Below are positions 27,512 to 36,357 of a DNA stretch of 64,000 nucleotides, piece by piece. The notes beneath the pieces were generated by a model. It was not told the DNA's origin. It worked only from the letters and a program-made list of their open reading frames with translations, and searched no databases. Origin of the DNA: Tautonia sociabilis (lineage in GTDB: Bacteria; Planctomycetota; Planctomycetia; Isosphaerales; Isosphaeraceae); the NCBI RefSeq assembly GCF_003977685.1, contig NZ_RYZH01000003.1:1-64000 (forward strand), read 5' to 3'. Position 1 is the stretch's first letter. The number at the start of each line of letters is the position of its first letter. Both the position numbers and the translations under genes were made by a program.

Positions 27512-27541
27512 TTGACGCAACCATCGGAGCTTCCTAATAAT
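27512..27541 (+). promoter_or_regulatory. Promoter of the DUF1326 gene
   Basis: TTGACG (27512-27517) is followed after 18 bases by AATAAT (27536-27541), in a locally AT-rich stretch. Transcription should start about 70 bases before the ATG. Confidence 0.65.
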
Positions 27542-27616
27542 CGACCGCACTGGGCGACCCACCCTCCGCGACCGAGTCCCACCCCCGAATTGACCCGAGC
27601 GAAGGAGTCCCTCGCG

Positions 27617-28324
27617 ATGCGCATGATCCTTTTGGCCCTCTGCGGCGTTCTCATCGGCTCGGCGGCCGTCGCGGGAGAGGCGGTCCAGGTCCGGGGAGAT
27701 TACCTCGAGGCCCGGACGGCCGACGTGTTCACCGGCCCCTGCTTCTCGAACTCCGAGGTCTTCATCGTCGGCGACCGGGCCGTGATGGCCTGGAAGGTGA
27801 CCGAAGGCTCCTGGGAGGGAGTCGATCTGTCCGGCCTGGCCGTCGCGGCGGCCGTCCGGGGCACCTCGACCTTCTCGGAGGACCGCCCGGAGCTGGCCTC
27901 CTCGGTGCTGATCGTCGACGAGAAGGCCGATCCCCAGCAGCGGCAGGCCCTGATCGCCATGGCCCGACGGCTGGCCGGCGCCCGCCTGGAGAACGTGGTC
28001 GACGTGGTCGTCTCACCGATCGACCTGAGCATCGACGAAGACTGCCACATGGAGCCGCATGGTCCGGCTCACAAGCAGCACCTGATGCCCATGGCCCCTC
28101 CGGCCCGATTCGCGGCCGCCGACCTGGCCGAGATCGCCACCCGGCCGCTCGACGCCAACGACTGCATCTGCGGTAATGAGGTGATCGCCTACGAGCCGCT
28201 GTCGGAGGGGGTCGAGGTCCAGCCGGCCTACACCGTCGGTCATTCGTTCCAGGGGGCCGGCCTGAAGAGCACCTGGGCCGCTCCGAACGCCCGGAGCAGC
28301 TTCGTCGGCCGGTTCGCCTACTGA
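27617..28324 (+). CDS. Secreted DUF1326 domain protein
   Basis: The 235-residue protein has a signal peptide (MRMILLALCGVLIGSAAVAG) and then a DUF1326 domain beginning VQVRGDYLEARTADVFTGPC and including NSEVFIVGDRAVMAWKV. Late Cys and His residues (DECHMEPHG-like and NDCICGNEV) could bind metal, by inference. The ATG at 27617 is preferred because it directly gives the signal peptide and has GGAG upstream. Its molecular function has not been described, as far as I know. A hairpin follows the stop codon. Confidence 0.82.
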   Translation: MRMILLALCGVLIGSAAVAGEAVQVRGDYLEARTADVFTGPCFSNSEVFIVGDRAVMAWKVTEGSWEGVDLSGLAVAAAVRGTSTFSEDRPELASSVLIVDEKADPQQRQALIAMARRLAGARLENVVDVVVSPIDLSIDEDCHMEPHGPAHKQHLMPMAPPARFAAADLAEIATRPLDANDCICGNEVIAYEPLSEGVEVQPAYTVGHSFQGAGLKSTWAAPNARSSFVGRFAY

Positions 28325-28335
28325 GCCGACCGGAG

Positions 28336-28354
28336 CGGGGCCGGGCTCGCCCCG
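28336..28354 (+). terminator. Weak hairpin after the DUF1326 gene
   Basis: CGGGGC (28336-28341) pairs with GCCCCG (28349-28354) across a 7-base loop just after the stop codon. There is no T-run, so this is a weak call. Confidence 0.35.
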
Positions 28355-28501
28355 TCCCCGAGCGTAGCCGACCGCCCGGACGGGCCTCGACGAGGGCCGG
28401 CCGGGCGGCCGGAGTTTCCGGGGCCCCGCGCTCTTCCCGGCCCTTCCTCCCGCCCTCCCCCATCCTCCCCGACCAATTCCTTCCAGAGGGAACGAACGCC
28501 C

Positions 28502-29206
28502 ATGCGTGCGACGTTCGCGATCTTCGCCTCGACGATCGGCTCCGCCCTGATCGGGCTCCCGGCCCTGCCCTCCGCCTTGGCCGAGGGACCGTATTCGACC
28601 GAGGTGCTCGCCGAGGCCCCGCCGGAGGAGCTCGCCGGGGAGATCCGGGAGACGCTCCAGGAGCGGGGCGTCCGCGTGCGGAACGCCGACGGCGAGCCGG
28701 TCTTCGACATCTGGCTCTGCGCCTCGGTGCCCGCCCAGGCGGAGATTGGCGGCCCCTCTGGCTCGGTCCTCTACCCGTTCCTCACCGCCGGTCAGCTCGT
28801 CGGCGCGGTGCGGCTGTCCGAGGAGGCTTACGACTACAAGGACCAGTCGATCCTGCCGGGCGTGTACACCATGCGGTACGGCCTCCAGCCGGTGGACGGC
28901 AATCACCTGGGAGTGAGCAAATACCGGGATTACCTGCTGCTCTCCCTGGCCGACGAGGACATCGAGGCCGGCCCGATCTCCCAGGACGACCTCCAGGCCC
29001 TCAGCACCGGGCCCTCGGGCACCAACCACCCGGCGATCTTCCTCCTGCTGCCGGCCCCCGAGGGGGGAGAGGTCCCGGCGATCGTCCCGGACGAGGCCGA
29101 GGAGCGGACGGGGCTGGTCCTGGAACTCCCCGTCGCTCCCCAGGGAGGGGGAGAGCCGGAGCCGTTGGCGATCCAGCTTGTGATCGAAGGAGCCGGCCCG
29201 CATTGA
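28502..29206 (+). CDS. Secreted protein of unknown function
   Basis: The 234-residue protein has a clear signal peptide (FAIFASTIGSALIGLPALPS, cleavage near ALAEG). A compact domain with an EEL-AGEIRETLQERGV helix follows, then strands containing VFDIWLCASV and LPGVYTMRYGLQPVDG. The mix resembles small periplasmic beta proteins, but I do not recognise a family. It follows the DUF1326 gene by 177 bases on the same strand and may share regulation with it. Confidence 0.72.
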   Translation: MRATFAIFASTIGSALIGLPALPSALAEGPYSTEVLAEAPPEELAGEIRETLQERGVRVRNADGEPVFDIWLCASVPAQAEIGGPSGSVLYPFLTAGQLVGAVRLSEEAYDYKDQSILPGVYTMRYGLQPVDGNHLGVSKYRDYLLLSLADEDIEAGPISQDDLQALSTGPSGTNHPAIFLLLPAPEGGEVPAIVPDEAEERTGLVLELPVAPQGGGEPEPLAIQLVIEGAGPH

Positions 29207-29549
29207 TCCGAGGGACCGGATCGCATCGCGCCTCCCCTCGCCAGAGGAGAGGGGCCGGGCGTGACGAACCGGATCGAATGACCCGCGCCCTCCCCGCTCG
29301 CTGAGGTCTTCGGCGGACTTCTCCGGTCGGAGTCGGTCGAGCGGGGTTGGGGTCCTGGGCGATCGTGTCCGGGGGCCGGCGAGCCGGCGGCGCCTGGCCC
29401 GGATCGCGCTGCCAGGGGGATCGGCCGGCTCGGCCTCGGCGCGTCTCGGGCCCGGACGCGGCGACTTCCTCAATCCGGCTCGGTTCCCGGGCCGGGCGGG
29501 ACGTTCCGGGCGGCCCCTTGTTTCCCCTCGAAGCCAAGGGCCTCGACGG
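29207..29549. other. Intergenic region before the M48 peptidase gene
   Basis: A short hairpin (CCCCTC at 29234-29239 with GAGGGG at 29249-29254) could end the preceding gene. No gene or clear promoter is seen in the remaining bases. Confidence 0.4.
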
Positions 29550-31037
29550 ATGCCCCTGATCGCCCTGATCGCTCTCTTCGTGGCCTTCTGGTCGCCGGTT
29601 TCTCCGGCCGAGGGGGGCGTCGGACCTTCGGGGGGGCTGGATGGCTCCGACCGGGTCTTGCTGACGATGGCGGCGATCGCGGCGGTGGGGACGACCTCGG
29701 CGCTGATCGGCGGCCTGATGGCTCGACGGGTGGCGCGCCGGGGGCCGAGCTTGCGGGACCGCCGACGCCTGGCCCGGGTCTCGCAGTGGCTGGAGATCCT
29801 CGCGGTGGCCGCCTTCGGGGCGGCGGTTCACGGGGCGGGCTGGCCGAGGTTCGTGGCCGATTGCCTGGGGATCAAGGGCTGGATCCTCGTCGATGAGGCG
29901 ATGGTCTTGCTCCCCTTCCTGCTGATGCTGCTGGCGATCTGGTCCGGGCTCTACCCGGCGGAGCGGATGCTCAAGGCTGCCGGGCTCCGGGGAATGCACC
30001 ATGCGAGATTGCGCGGCTACCTGGTGCTCAAGGCGAGGCAGGCGCTGGGCATGGTCGTGCCGGTGGCGGTGCTGTTCGCGCTGGTGCAGGACCTGAGGGC
30101 GTACCTGGTCCCCTCGGGATCGGTCGGGAGCTGGTCGCAACTGGCGCAGTATGCGGGGCTGGGGGGGATGATCCTGGTCCTCTCTCCGGCGTTCGTCCGG
30201 TTGAGCTGGCCGGCGAAGTCGCTGCCTCCGGGCCCGTTGCGGGCTCGCCTGGAACGGCTCGCCCGTCGGTTCGGCTTCCGGTACAGCGACATTCTCGTCT
30301 GGGATACCGGAGGAGCGCTGGTCAACGCGGGGGTGACGGGGGCCTTACCCTGGTTTCGGTACGTCTTGCTGACCGATGCGATGGTGGAGCACCTCTCCCC
30401 CCGGCAGATCGAGGCGGTTTTCGGTCACGAGATCGGGCACATCGCGCACCGGCATCTGAACTACTTCGGCCTGTTCTTCCTGGGGACGATGGGGGTGATG
30501 GCGCTGCTGGGCAGCGGGATCGAGGAGCATCTGGCGATCGGCCGGCCGCTCTGGGTGTGGGGGGACAGCCCGACGATTGAGCTGATCGTGCAGGGGGCGG
30601 TGGCGATCGGGTTCGCGGCGGCGTATTTCCTGCTGGTCTTTGGCTTCCTCTCACGCCGGTTTGAGCGCCAGGCGGATATCTTCGGCTGCCGGGCGGTTTC
30701 GTGCGGGCTCGAGGATTGCCCGCCGCACCCCGACGTGAACGCGATGCTCGGGGCCCCGGCCGGGGTCCCCGAGGCCCTCTGCCCGGTGGGGATTGGGATC
30801 TTCGTGGAGGCGCTGACCAGCGTGGCGATGCTCAACGGCCTGGAGCCCCGGGCGTCGTCCTGGCGGCACGGGAGCATCGCGCGTCGGATCGCGTTCCTGA
30901 GGGGGCTGGAGGGGCGTCCCGAGGCCGAGCGGCGGTTTCAGGCCCGCGTGCGACGGCTGCGGGTGGCGATCGGCCTGGCCCTGACGATCGCGCTCGGGCT
31001 GGCGATCAGCACGGGGGCGCTGGAGTCGCTGCGCTGA
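29550..31037 (+). CDS. M48 family membrane metallopeptidase
   Basis: The 495-residue protein has several hydrophobic segments and the zinc protease motif HEIGH (His293, Glu294, His297) with the third ligand Glu372 in FERQADIFG. This is the M48 (Ste24/HtpX-like) arrangement. Such proteases sit in the cytoplasmic membrane and act in membrane protein quality control. The long N-terminal part has four to five predicted membrane segments before the motif, and another pair follows it. The substrate is unknown. The two-component system begins 176 bases downstream, with its own promoter. Confidence 0.85.
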   Translation: MPLIALIALFVAFWSPVSPAEGGVGPSGGLDGSDRVLLTMAAIAAVGTTSALIGGLMARRVARRGPSLRDRRRLARVSQWLEILAVAAFGAAVHGAGWPRFVADCLGIKGWILVDEAMVLLPFLLMLLAIWSGLYPAERMLKAAGLRGMHHARLRGYLVLKARQALGMVVPVAVLFALVQDLRAYLVPSGSVGSWSQLAQYAGLGGMILVLSPAFVRLSWPAKSLPPGPLRARLERLARRFGFRYSDILVWDTGGALVNAGVTGALPWFRYVLLTDAMVEHLSPRQIEAVFGHEIGHIAHRHLNYFGLFFLGTMGVMALLGSGIEEHLAIGRPLWVWGDSPTIELIVQGAVAIGFAAAYFLLVFGFLSRRFERQADIFGCRAVSCGLEDCPPHPDVNAMLGAPAGVPEALCPVGIGIFVEALTSVAMLNGLEPRASSWRHGSIARRIAFLRGLEGRPEAERRFQARVRRLRVAIGLALTIALGLAISTGALESLR

Positions 31038-31094
31038 TCCGCAAAGGATCGGCGATCCCGGGGGGCCGACTCGAGGAAAAGCCGAGTGCCCGGC

Positions 31095-31123
31095 TTCTCA
31101 CTCTCGCGGTCTTGTGGTAGAGT
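31095..31123 (+). promoter_or_regulatory. Promoter of the sensor kinase gene
   Basis: TTCTCA (31095-31100) lies 17 bases from TAGAGT (31118-31123), about 90 bases before the kinase start. Confidence 0.5.
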
Positions 31124-31213
31124 CCCGCGCCCTTCGGGTAAGGAGGGAGCGGAGCGGAGAGGGGAAGAGGCCCTCCGGACCGCTCGCATCGAGGCCGACA
31201 CGGAGGTCGCCCC

Positions 31214-33124
31214 ATGCCGCGCTGGCCGATCCGGATCAAGCTGATCGTCGGCCTGAGCCTGGTGGTCGCGATGATGACCACCCTGCTGGCGGGCTCCATC
31301 GTCGGCCTCCGGGCCTTCCACCGGAGCAATCTGACGCTGACCGACCAGCTCCGGGAGCTGGGGGCGTCGAAGGACCTGCTCCAGGCGGTCATGCAACTGG
31401 ACCTGGACGACCGGGAGCTGGAGCAGCTCTTCCCGGCCATCCGGCCAACGCCGGTGAAGCCGGCTCCGACGGCGATCGAGCCGCCGGGAGTGCCCCCGAA
31501 CGGGGCCGAGCTGGTGCGAGCCGCCCTGGCGACGGACGCGGCCCCAGCCGGCCCGGTACCGTCCGATTCGGGGATCCGCAGGGCCTCGGGACCGATGGTC
31601 GCGATGCTCGACCTGGAGGCTCGGCGCAAGGACCGGCTGGAGCGGATGCTCTCTCGGTTGCGGGATGCCCGGCAGGCGCTGTCCCGCTATTACGCCGAGC
31701 TGGAGCGCAACAGCCAGCGGGGCAATCGCGCCGACGGCCGGGACGAGTTCACGCTCGCCTTTCTGATCGACGACGACCTGGCCGGCATCCTGGCGGAGCT
31801 CGCCCCCGACCAGCCCTCCCCTGGGCCAGTCATCTCCCGGACGCCGATCTACATGGCCCGGCACCCGGAGGCGGACCTCCGCAACGCCGGCCCCTGGGAG
31901 CCCTTCGCACTGACCCGGGCCCGGTTGGACCGCCTGATTGGCTCGGCCGTCAGCCTACCGGACAAGCTCCACAGCGACTTCTTCCTGGTGCTGGAGGCAA
32001 GCAAGCGGCACTACCAGTCGAGCCGGGTGATCGTCTGGACCGCGTCGCTGGCCGTGCTGGCGATGCTCTACGGCCTGACGAAGCTGGTGCACCGCTGGGT
32101 CTTCGCCCCGATCCGGCTGCTGCACCGGGGAGTGCGGCACGTGGCCCGGGGGTCGTTCGACTACACGATCGACCTGGACACCGGCGATGAGATGCAGGCG
32201 CTGGCCGAGGCGTTCAACGACATGATCGCCCGGCTCGGGGCCAGCTACGCCGACCTCGAGCGGCAGGTGGACGAGCGGAGCCGGCAGCTCGTGCGGTCGG
32301 AGCGGCTGGCGGGAGTCGGGTTCCTGGCGGCGGGAGTGGCGCACGAGATCAACAACCCGCTCGCCTCGATCGCCTTCTGCGCCGAGGCGCTGGAGATGAG
32401 GCTCGACCCGATTCTCCGCTCCCATGACCCCGAGGGCGGCGGCGACGCTCGGGTCGCCCGAGACTACCTGCGGATGATCCAGGAGGAGTCGTTCCGCTGC
32501 AAGCGGATCACGGAGAAGCTGCTGGACTTCTCCCGGTGCGGCGAGATCCAGCGGCAGCGAACCGACCTCGTCGAGCTGGTCGACGGGGTGGTCGAAATGA
32601 TCAGACACATGGGCAAGTACCGGGACAAGACGATCGTCTTCCAGCCGAGAGAGGCGGTCGTGGCCCTGGTCGACCCGCAGGAGATCAAGCAGGTCGTTCT
32701 GAACCTGGTGGTCAACGCGCTGGACAGCATGGAGGCGGGCGGGACCCTTCGGATCGACGCTCGGATGGCCGCGGGCCAGGCCGAATTGACGTTCAAGGAC
32801 GACGGCTGCGGGATGGAGCCGGAGGTCCTGGAGAACATCTTCGAGCCGTTCTACACCCGGCGCAAGGGGGGGAAGGGGACGGGGCTCGGCCTGTCGATTT
32901 CGCACCGGATCATCAGCCAGCACCACGGCGAGATCACCGCCGACAGCCCCGGAGTGGGCCTCGGCTCGACGTTCATCGTCCGGCTGCCCAACCAGGCTCC
33001 CGCCCCGAGGCGGGACCGGGGGGCGGCCGAGCCGGCGAGGGGGAGGCATCCGGGTTGCGTCCCGGGCGAGTCGCCGGGGGGCGCCGACGTCTCGGCGACT
33101 CCGGCGACCTCGATCGAAGGATGA
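31214..33124 (+). CDS. Membrane sensor histidine kinase, NtrB type
   Basis: The 636-residue kinase has two membrane segments (about 8-32 and 270-292) enclosing a periplasmic sensor domain of roughly 240 residues that contains a Pro-rich insert. A HAMP domain follows (about 293-345, including FAPIRLLHRGVRHVARG), then the phospho-acceptor motif VAHEINNPLAS with His near 377 and a HATPase domain with N-box VVLNLVVNALDSM and G-boxes GTGLGLSIS. The C-terminus is Pro/Arg-rich. It lies 119 bases upstream of its likely partner, an NtrC-type regulator. The signal sensed is unknown. Confidence 0.92.
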   Translation: MPRWPIRIKLIVGLSLVVAMMTTLLAGSIVGLRAFHRSNLTLTDQLRELGASKDLLQAVMQLDLDDRELEQLFPAIRPTPVKPAPTAIEPPGVPPNGAELVRAALATDAAPAGPVPSDSGIRRASGPMVAMLDLEARRKDRLERMLSRLRDARQALSRYYAELERNSQRGNRADGRDEFTLAFLIDDDLAGILAELAPDQPSPGPVISRTPIYMARHPEADLRNAGPWEPFALTRARLDRLIGSAVSLPDKLHSDFFLVLEASKRHYQSSRVIVWTASLAVLAMLYGLTKLVHRWVFAPIRLLHRGVRHVARGSFDYTIDLDTGDEMQALAEAFNDMIARLGASYADLERQVDERSRQLVRSERLAGVGFLAAGVAHEINNPLASIAFCAEALEMRLDPILRSHDPEGGGDARVARDYLRMIQEESFRCKRITEKLLDFSRCGEIQRQRTDLVELVDGVVEMIRHMGKYRDKTIVFQPREAVVALVDPQEIKQVVLNLVVNALDSMEAGGTLRIDARMAAGQAELTFKDDGCGMEPEVLENIFEPFYTRRKGGKGTGLGLSISHRIISQHHGEITADSPGVGLGSTFIVRLPNQAPAPRRDRGAAEPARGRHPGCVPGESPGGADVSATPATSIEG

Positions 33125-33243
33125 GCAACCTGATCGCCGGGGACCGGCCCAGGTCGGCCCCCTCGGCCGGCCGGAACGGCTCGGACGGAGACCGATCCGG
33201 CGACGAGGCCGGGAGATGATCGCTTAGGGAGGAGCATCGGGCC

Positions 33244-34662
33244 ATGGACAAGTCGCATCCCGGCGGACTTCGGATCCTGTTCGCCGACGACGAGGCGCAC
33301 CTGCGCGACCTCATGGAGCGCGAGCTCCCGAGGCTCGGTCACGAGGTCACGGCGTGCCCCGACGGCCAGTCGGCCATCCGGGCGCTGGAGCGGGGCCGGT
33401 TCGATGCGGCCCTGCTGGATATCCAGATGCCGGGGCTCTCGGGCATCGAGGTGCTGGAGAAGCTCCGGCAGCTCAGCCCCGAGACGCAGGTCATCCTGAT
33501 GACCGGCCACGCGACGGTCGACACCGCCGTGCAGGCCCTCCGCCTGGGGGCGTTCGACTACCTGACCAAGCCCTGCAAGTGGGCCGAGCTGGAGGTGGTC
33601 CTCAACCGGATCGCCGAACGCCGAGACATGGCCAACAAGGCCGCCGCCCTGGAGACCCGCCTGAAGGCGGCCGAGGGGGGCTCGCCGACGCTCGTCGGGG
33701 AGTCGGCGGCGATGCGGGAGGTCCGGCGGCTGATCGACACGGTCGCCCCGACCGACGCCACCGTGCTCATCCTCGGCGAGACGGGCACCGGCAAGGACCT
33801 GATCGCCCGCACCCTGCACGAGCGGAGCCTCCGGGCCGACCAGTCGTTCGTGCCGGTCAACTGCGGCGCCCTGCCGGAGAACCTGATCGAGAGCGAGCTG
33901 TTCGGCCACCGCAAAGGGGCCTTCACCGGCGCCGAGACCAACCGGAAGGGACTGTTCGAGGTCGCCAACGGCGGCACCCTTTTTCTCGACGAGGTGGGGG
34001 AGCTGACCAAGGGCCTGCAGGTCAAGCTGCTGCGCTTCCTGGAATCGGGGGAGATCCGCCGGGTCGGCGAGAACGAGCCGTTCCGGGCCGACGTTCGCGT
34101 GCTCTGCGCCACCAACCGGGACCTCCGCGAGATGGTGGCCGAGGACCAGTTCCGAGAAGATCTGTACTTCCGGATCAACACGTTCGAGATTCATTCGCCT
34201 CCGCTCCGGGACCGCAAGGAGGACATTCCGCTGCTGGCCGCGCACATGCTGCAGCGCTACGCCGGCCGTCGCCCCGGGCCGATGCCGGAGTTGACGAACG
34301 AGGCGATCGACGCCCTCTTGGCGCACGACTGGCCGGGGAATGTCCGGGAGCTGGCCAACGCGATTGAGCGCGCCACGATCCTCGCCGGCGGCGGCCCGAT
34401 CCGGGCCGAGCACCTGCCGACCCAAGGCATGGTCCGGCGGCCAGCGGCCGCCTCCTCCTCGCCGGGAGCCTCCTCCTCCTCGCCGATGGGGGGGCCGCAC
34501 TTTTCGATCCCCGAGGGGAACCCGACCCTCCGGGACTTGGAAATGCATTACATTCAAGTCGTGCTGGAGAAGCACAACGGCAACAAGCCGGCCGCGAGCA
34601 AGGAGCTGGGCATCAGCCTGAAGACGCTGTACAACAAGATCAATCAGCTCCAGCAATCCTGA
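33244..34662 (+). CDS. NtrC-family sigma-54-dependent response regulator
   Basis: The 472-residue protein has a receiver domain with acidic pocket D15/D16 and phospho-acceptor Asp59 in LLDIQMPG. The AAA+ domain has Walker A GETGTGKD (about 180), the sigma-54 contact loop GAFTGA (about 225) and Walker B TLFLDEVGEL (about 245). A C-terminal Fis-type helix-turn-helix follows (NKPAASKELGISLKTLYNK, about 445-463). All key residues are present, so it should be an active enhancer-binding protein. A Ser/Pro-rich linker precedes the HTH. It is probably paired with the kinase immediately upstream. Confidence 0.95.
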   Translation: MDKSHPGGLRILFADDEAHLRDLMERELPRLGHEVTACPDGQSAIRALERGRFDAALLDIQMPGLSGIEVLEKLRQLSPETQVILMTGHATVDTAVQALRLGAFDYLTKPCKWAELEVVLNRIAERRDMANKAAALETRLKAAEGGSPTLVGESAAMREVRRLIDTVAPTDATVLILGETGTGKDLIARTLHERSLRADQSFVPVNCGALPENLIESELFGHRKGAFTGAETNRKGLFEVANGGTLFLDEVGELTKGLQVKLLRFLESGEIRRVGENEPFRADVRVLCATNRDLREMVAEDQFREDLYFRINTFEIHSPPLRDRKEDIPLLAAHMLQRYAGRRPGPMPELTNEAIDALLAHDWPGNVRELANAIERATILAGGGPIRAEHLPTQGMVRRPAAASSSPGASSSSPMGGPHFSIPEGNPTLRDLEMHYIQVVLEKHNGNKPAASKELGISLKTLYNKINQLQQS

Positions 34663-34721
34663 TCGCGGCGATGACCGAGGGGCCCTCGCCGCCGACCCGG
34701 ATCGGAGGCGGGGGACCGCCC

Positions 34722-35453
34722 ATGTCGAGCCATCGCACACTGTTCCTTGCCGTGTCGGCCCTCTCCGCGACGCTCTCGGCGACGAGGGCCGAGGAGCCGT
34801 CGGGGGGCCGGGTCGCCGATCAGAAGGCGCTGGCCCCGTTCGCCGACCTGGTGGGGGAGTGGAAGGGAACCGGCCAGCCCCGAAGGGGGAGCGCCGAGGG
34901 GGCCTGGCGGGAGTCGGCGTCCTGGGAGTGGTCGCTGTCGCCGCGATCGGCCGCGCTGGCGATGGAGGTTGAAGACGGCAAGATGCTCCGATCGGTCCGG
35001 TTGCGGCCCGATCGGGAGGAGCCGGGCCGGTTTCTGCTGGATGCCGAGCTCCCGGACGGCAGCCGGCGGCGATTCTCCGGCCGGATCGATGAGCAGGGCC
35101 GCCTGCGGCTCGACGCCGAAGAGGAGTCAGAGGGGCCGGGGCTCACGCGCGTCTCGATCACTCCCCTGCACGGGACGAGGCTGTTGATCCTGCTCGAAGG
35201 GAGGAGGCCGGGGGTCGCCGCGGTCGTGCGGCTGGCGGAGGTGGGCTACACCAGGCAGGGGGTTCCGTTCGCGACCGGAACGTCGGCGCCAGAGTGCATC
35301 GTCACCGGGGGGAGGGGGACGATTCCGGTGACGTTCGAGGGGAGGACGTACTCCGTCTGCTGCTCGGGGTGCAAAGACCTGTTCGACGCGAATCCGGGGG
35401 AGATCGTCTCGGAGTACGAACGGTCGAAAGCGGCGGGCAAACCGGAGAACTGA
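34722..35453 (+). CDS. Secreted protein with TRASH/YHS-like metal site
   Basis: The 243-residue protein has a signal peptide (TLFLAVSALSATLSATRA) and a lipocalin-like beta domain opening FADLVGEWKGTGQP. A C-terminal TRASH/YHS-like segment has Cys192 and Cys213-Cys214-x2-Cys217 (ECIVTGG and YSVCCSGCKDLFD), a pattern used for metal binding. The ATG at 34722 gives the signal peptide. An ATG at 34671 has no ribosome binding site. It lies 59 bases after the response regulator and is probably in the same operon, which suggests a link between that system and metal handling. This link is inferred. Confidence 0.78.
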   Translation: MSSHRTLFLAVSALSATLSATRAEEPSGGRVADQKALAPFADLVGEWKGTGQPRRGSAEGAWRESASWEWSLSPRSAALAMEVEDGKMLRSVRLRPDREEPGRFLLDAELPDGSRRRFSGRIDEQGRLRLDAEEESEGPGLTRVSITPLHGTRLLILLEGRRPGVAAVVRLAEVGYTRQGVPFATGTSAPECIVTGGRGTIPVTFEGRTYSVCCSGCKDLFDANPGEIVSEYERSKAAGKPEN

Positions 35454-35498
35454 ACCGGATGCAGGCTCCCTCGTCGAGAACCCGGAGCCCAGGCCCAT

Positions 35499-35523
35499 GC
35501 TCCGGGGAGGGATCCCCGGGAGC
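35499..35523. terminator. Bidirectional terminator hairpin
   Basis: A 10-bp stem with one bulged G and a GGGA loop lies between two convergent genes (stops at 35453 and 35563). Confidence 0.6.
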
Positions 35524-35562
35524 GGGGAACGCGACGAGGGAGGAGGGGGCCGGCAACCGGCC

Positions 35563-35820
35563 TCACTGGCCTCGGGCGGCGTCCTCGTCGGCGTGTCGCT
35601 TGCGGTTCTTCTCGTACTCGGCGAGCCACTTCTCGGCGCGGGGGATGTCGACACGGCGGACGTAGACGCGGGGATTGCCCTCCCAGGGGCCGAGGAAGTC
35701 CTGCATATCCTGCCCGTCGGAGATGGCCTTGATGCCCTCGGCGTTGAGCTGGTCGGCGATGAACTTGGCCTCCATCAGGCTGAGGGCCTGATAGCACGGG
35801 GTGAGCTCTTCGTTGTCCAT
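35563..35820 (-). CDS. DUF2007 family protein
   Basis: The 85-residue protein is a DUF2007 (putative signal-transducing) domain of ferredoxin-like fold. LMEAKFIADQLNAEGIKAIS gives the first helix and strand, and GNPRVYVRRVDIPRAEKWL the second half. Such proteins are small and cytoplasmic, with a proposed regulatory or ligand-binding role. The next gene on the same strand encodes a zinc ribbon joined to a similar fold, so the two probably form one unit. Confidence 0.78.
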   Translation of the reverse strand: MDNEELTPCYQALSLMEAKFIADQLNAEGIKAISDGQDMQDFLGPWEGNPRVYVRRVDIPRAEKWLAEYEKNRKRHADEDAARGQ

Positions 35821-35897
35821 GGTGGGCCTCGAGCGGTCGGGGGCCTCGGTGCGGGGGGACGGATCGGCTCCGGGACGCCCCGGGCCGACGGATCGGG

Positions 35898-36275
35898 TCA
35901 GCGTCTTCGGTGAAGCAGGTCGACGACGGCCAGGGCGCGGCCGAGGTCGACGAACGGCACGCGAACCCGGTGGACGGGATCGCCGCGGTCGTCGGCGTCG
36001 TGAGTGACTTGGACGGAAATGCCCAGGTCCCGGAGCCGGTTGGCGACGGCCGAAGCCTCGGCCTCGCTGACGGCGATGAAGCACTCGACGATCGCCGGCG
36101 CCGGGTCGGGGAGGGAGCTCAGGTCGAATTCCGTCGAGCCGTCCTCGAAGACGGTCCCGGCCACGGTGGTTGCCAACTCGTCGGCGGCAGTCAGCTCCAC
36201 CTCGACCGAACCGCACGAGGGGCAGACCTCCTCTGCGACTTCGGACTGGGCGGAGCAGTTCCGGCAGGTCCACAT
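35898..36275 (-). CDS. Zinc-ribbon protein with DUF2007-like fold
   Basis: The 125-residue protein starts with a zinc ribbon (CRNC at 4-7 and CPSC at 18-21), then an acidic linker. The C-terminal half reads FIAVSEAEASAVANRLRDLG and VHRVRVPFVDLGRALAVVD, which resembles the DUF2007 domain of the neighbouring protein. No catalytic motif is seen. It precedes the DUF2007 gene by 77 bases on the same strand and is probably cotranscribed. Confidence 0.75.
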   Translation of the reverse strand: MWTCRNCSAQSEVAEEVCPSCGSVEVELTAADELATTVAGTVFEDGSTEFDLSSLPDPAPAIVECFIAVSEAEASAVANRLRDLGISVQVTHDADDRGDPVHRVRVPFVDLGRALAVVDLLHRRR

Positions 36276-36357
36276 GGTCGGGCCTCCCCGGCCGGCGGGG
36301 GGACCGGCCGATCGGATCGGGTCGAGGGGGGGCGTCGCTCCCGAGGACGGATCGCGG

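Noticed and set aside
31214-35453. Possible copper-resistance operon
   Set aside because: The TRASH-like site suggests metal binding, but no transporter or oxidase is present, so the function cannot be named.
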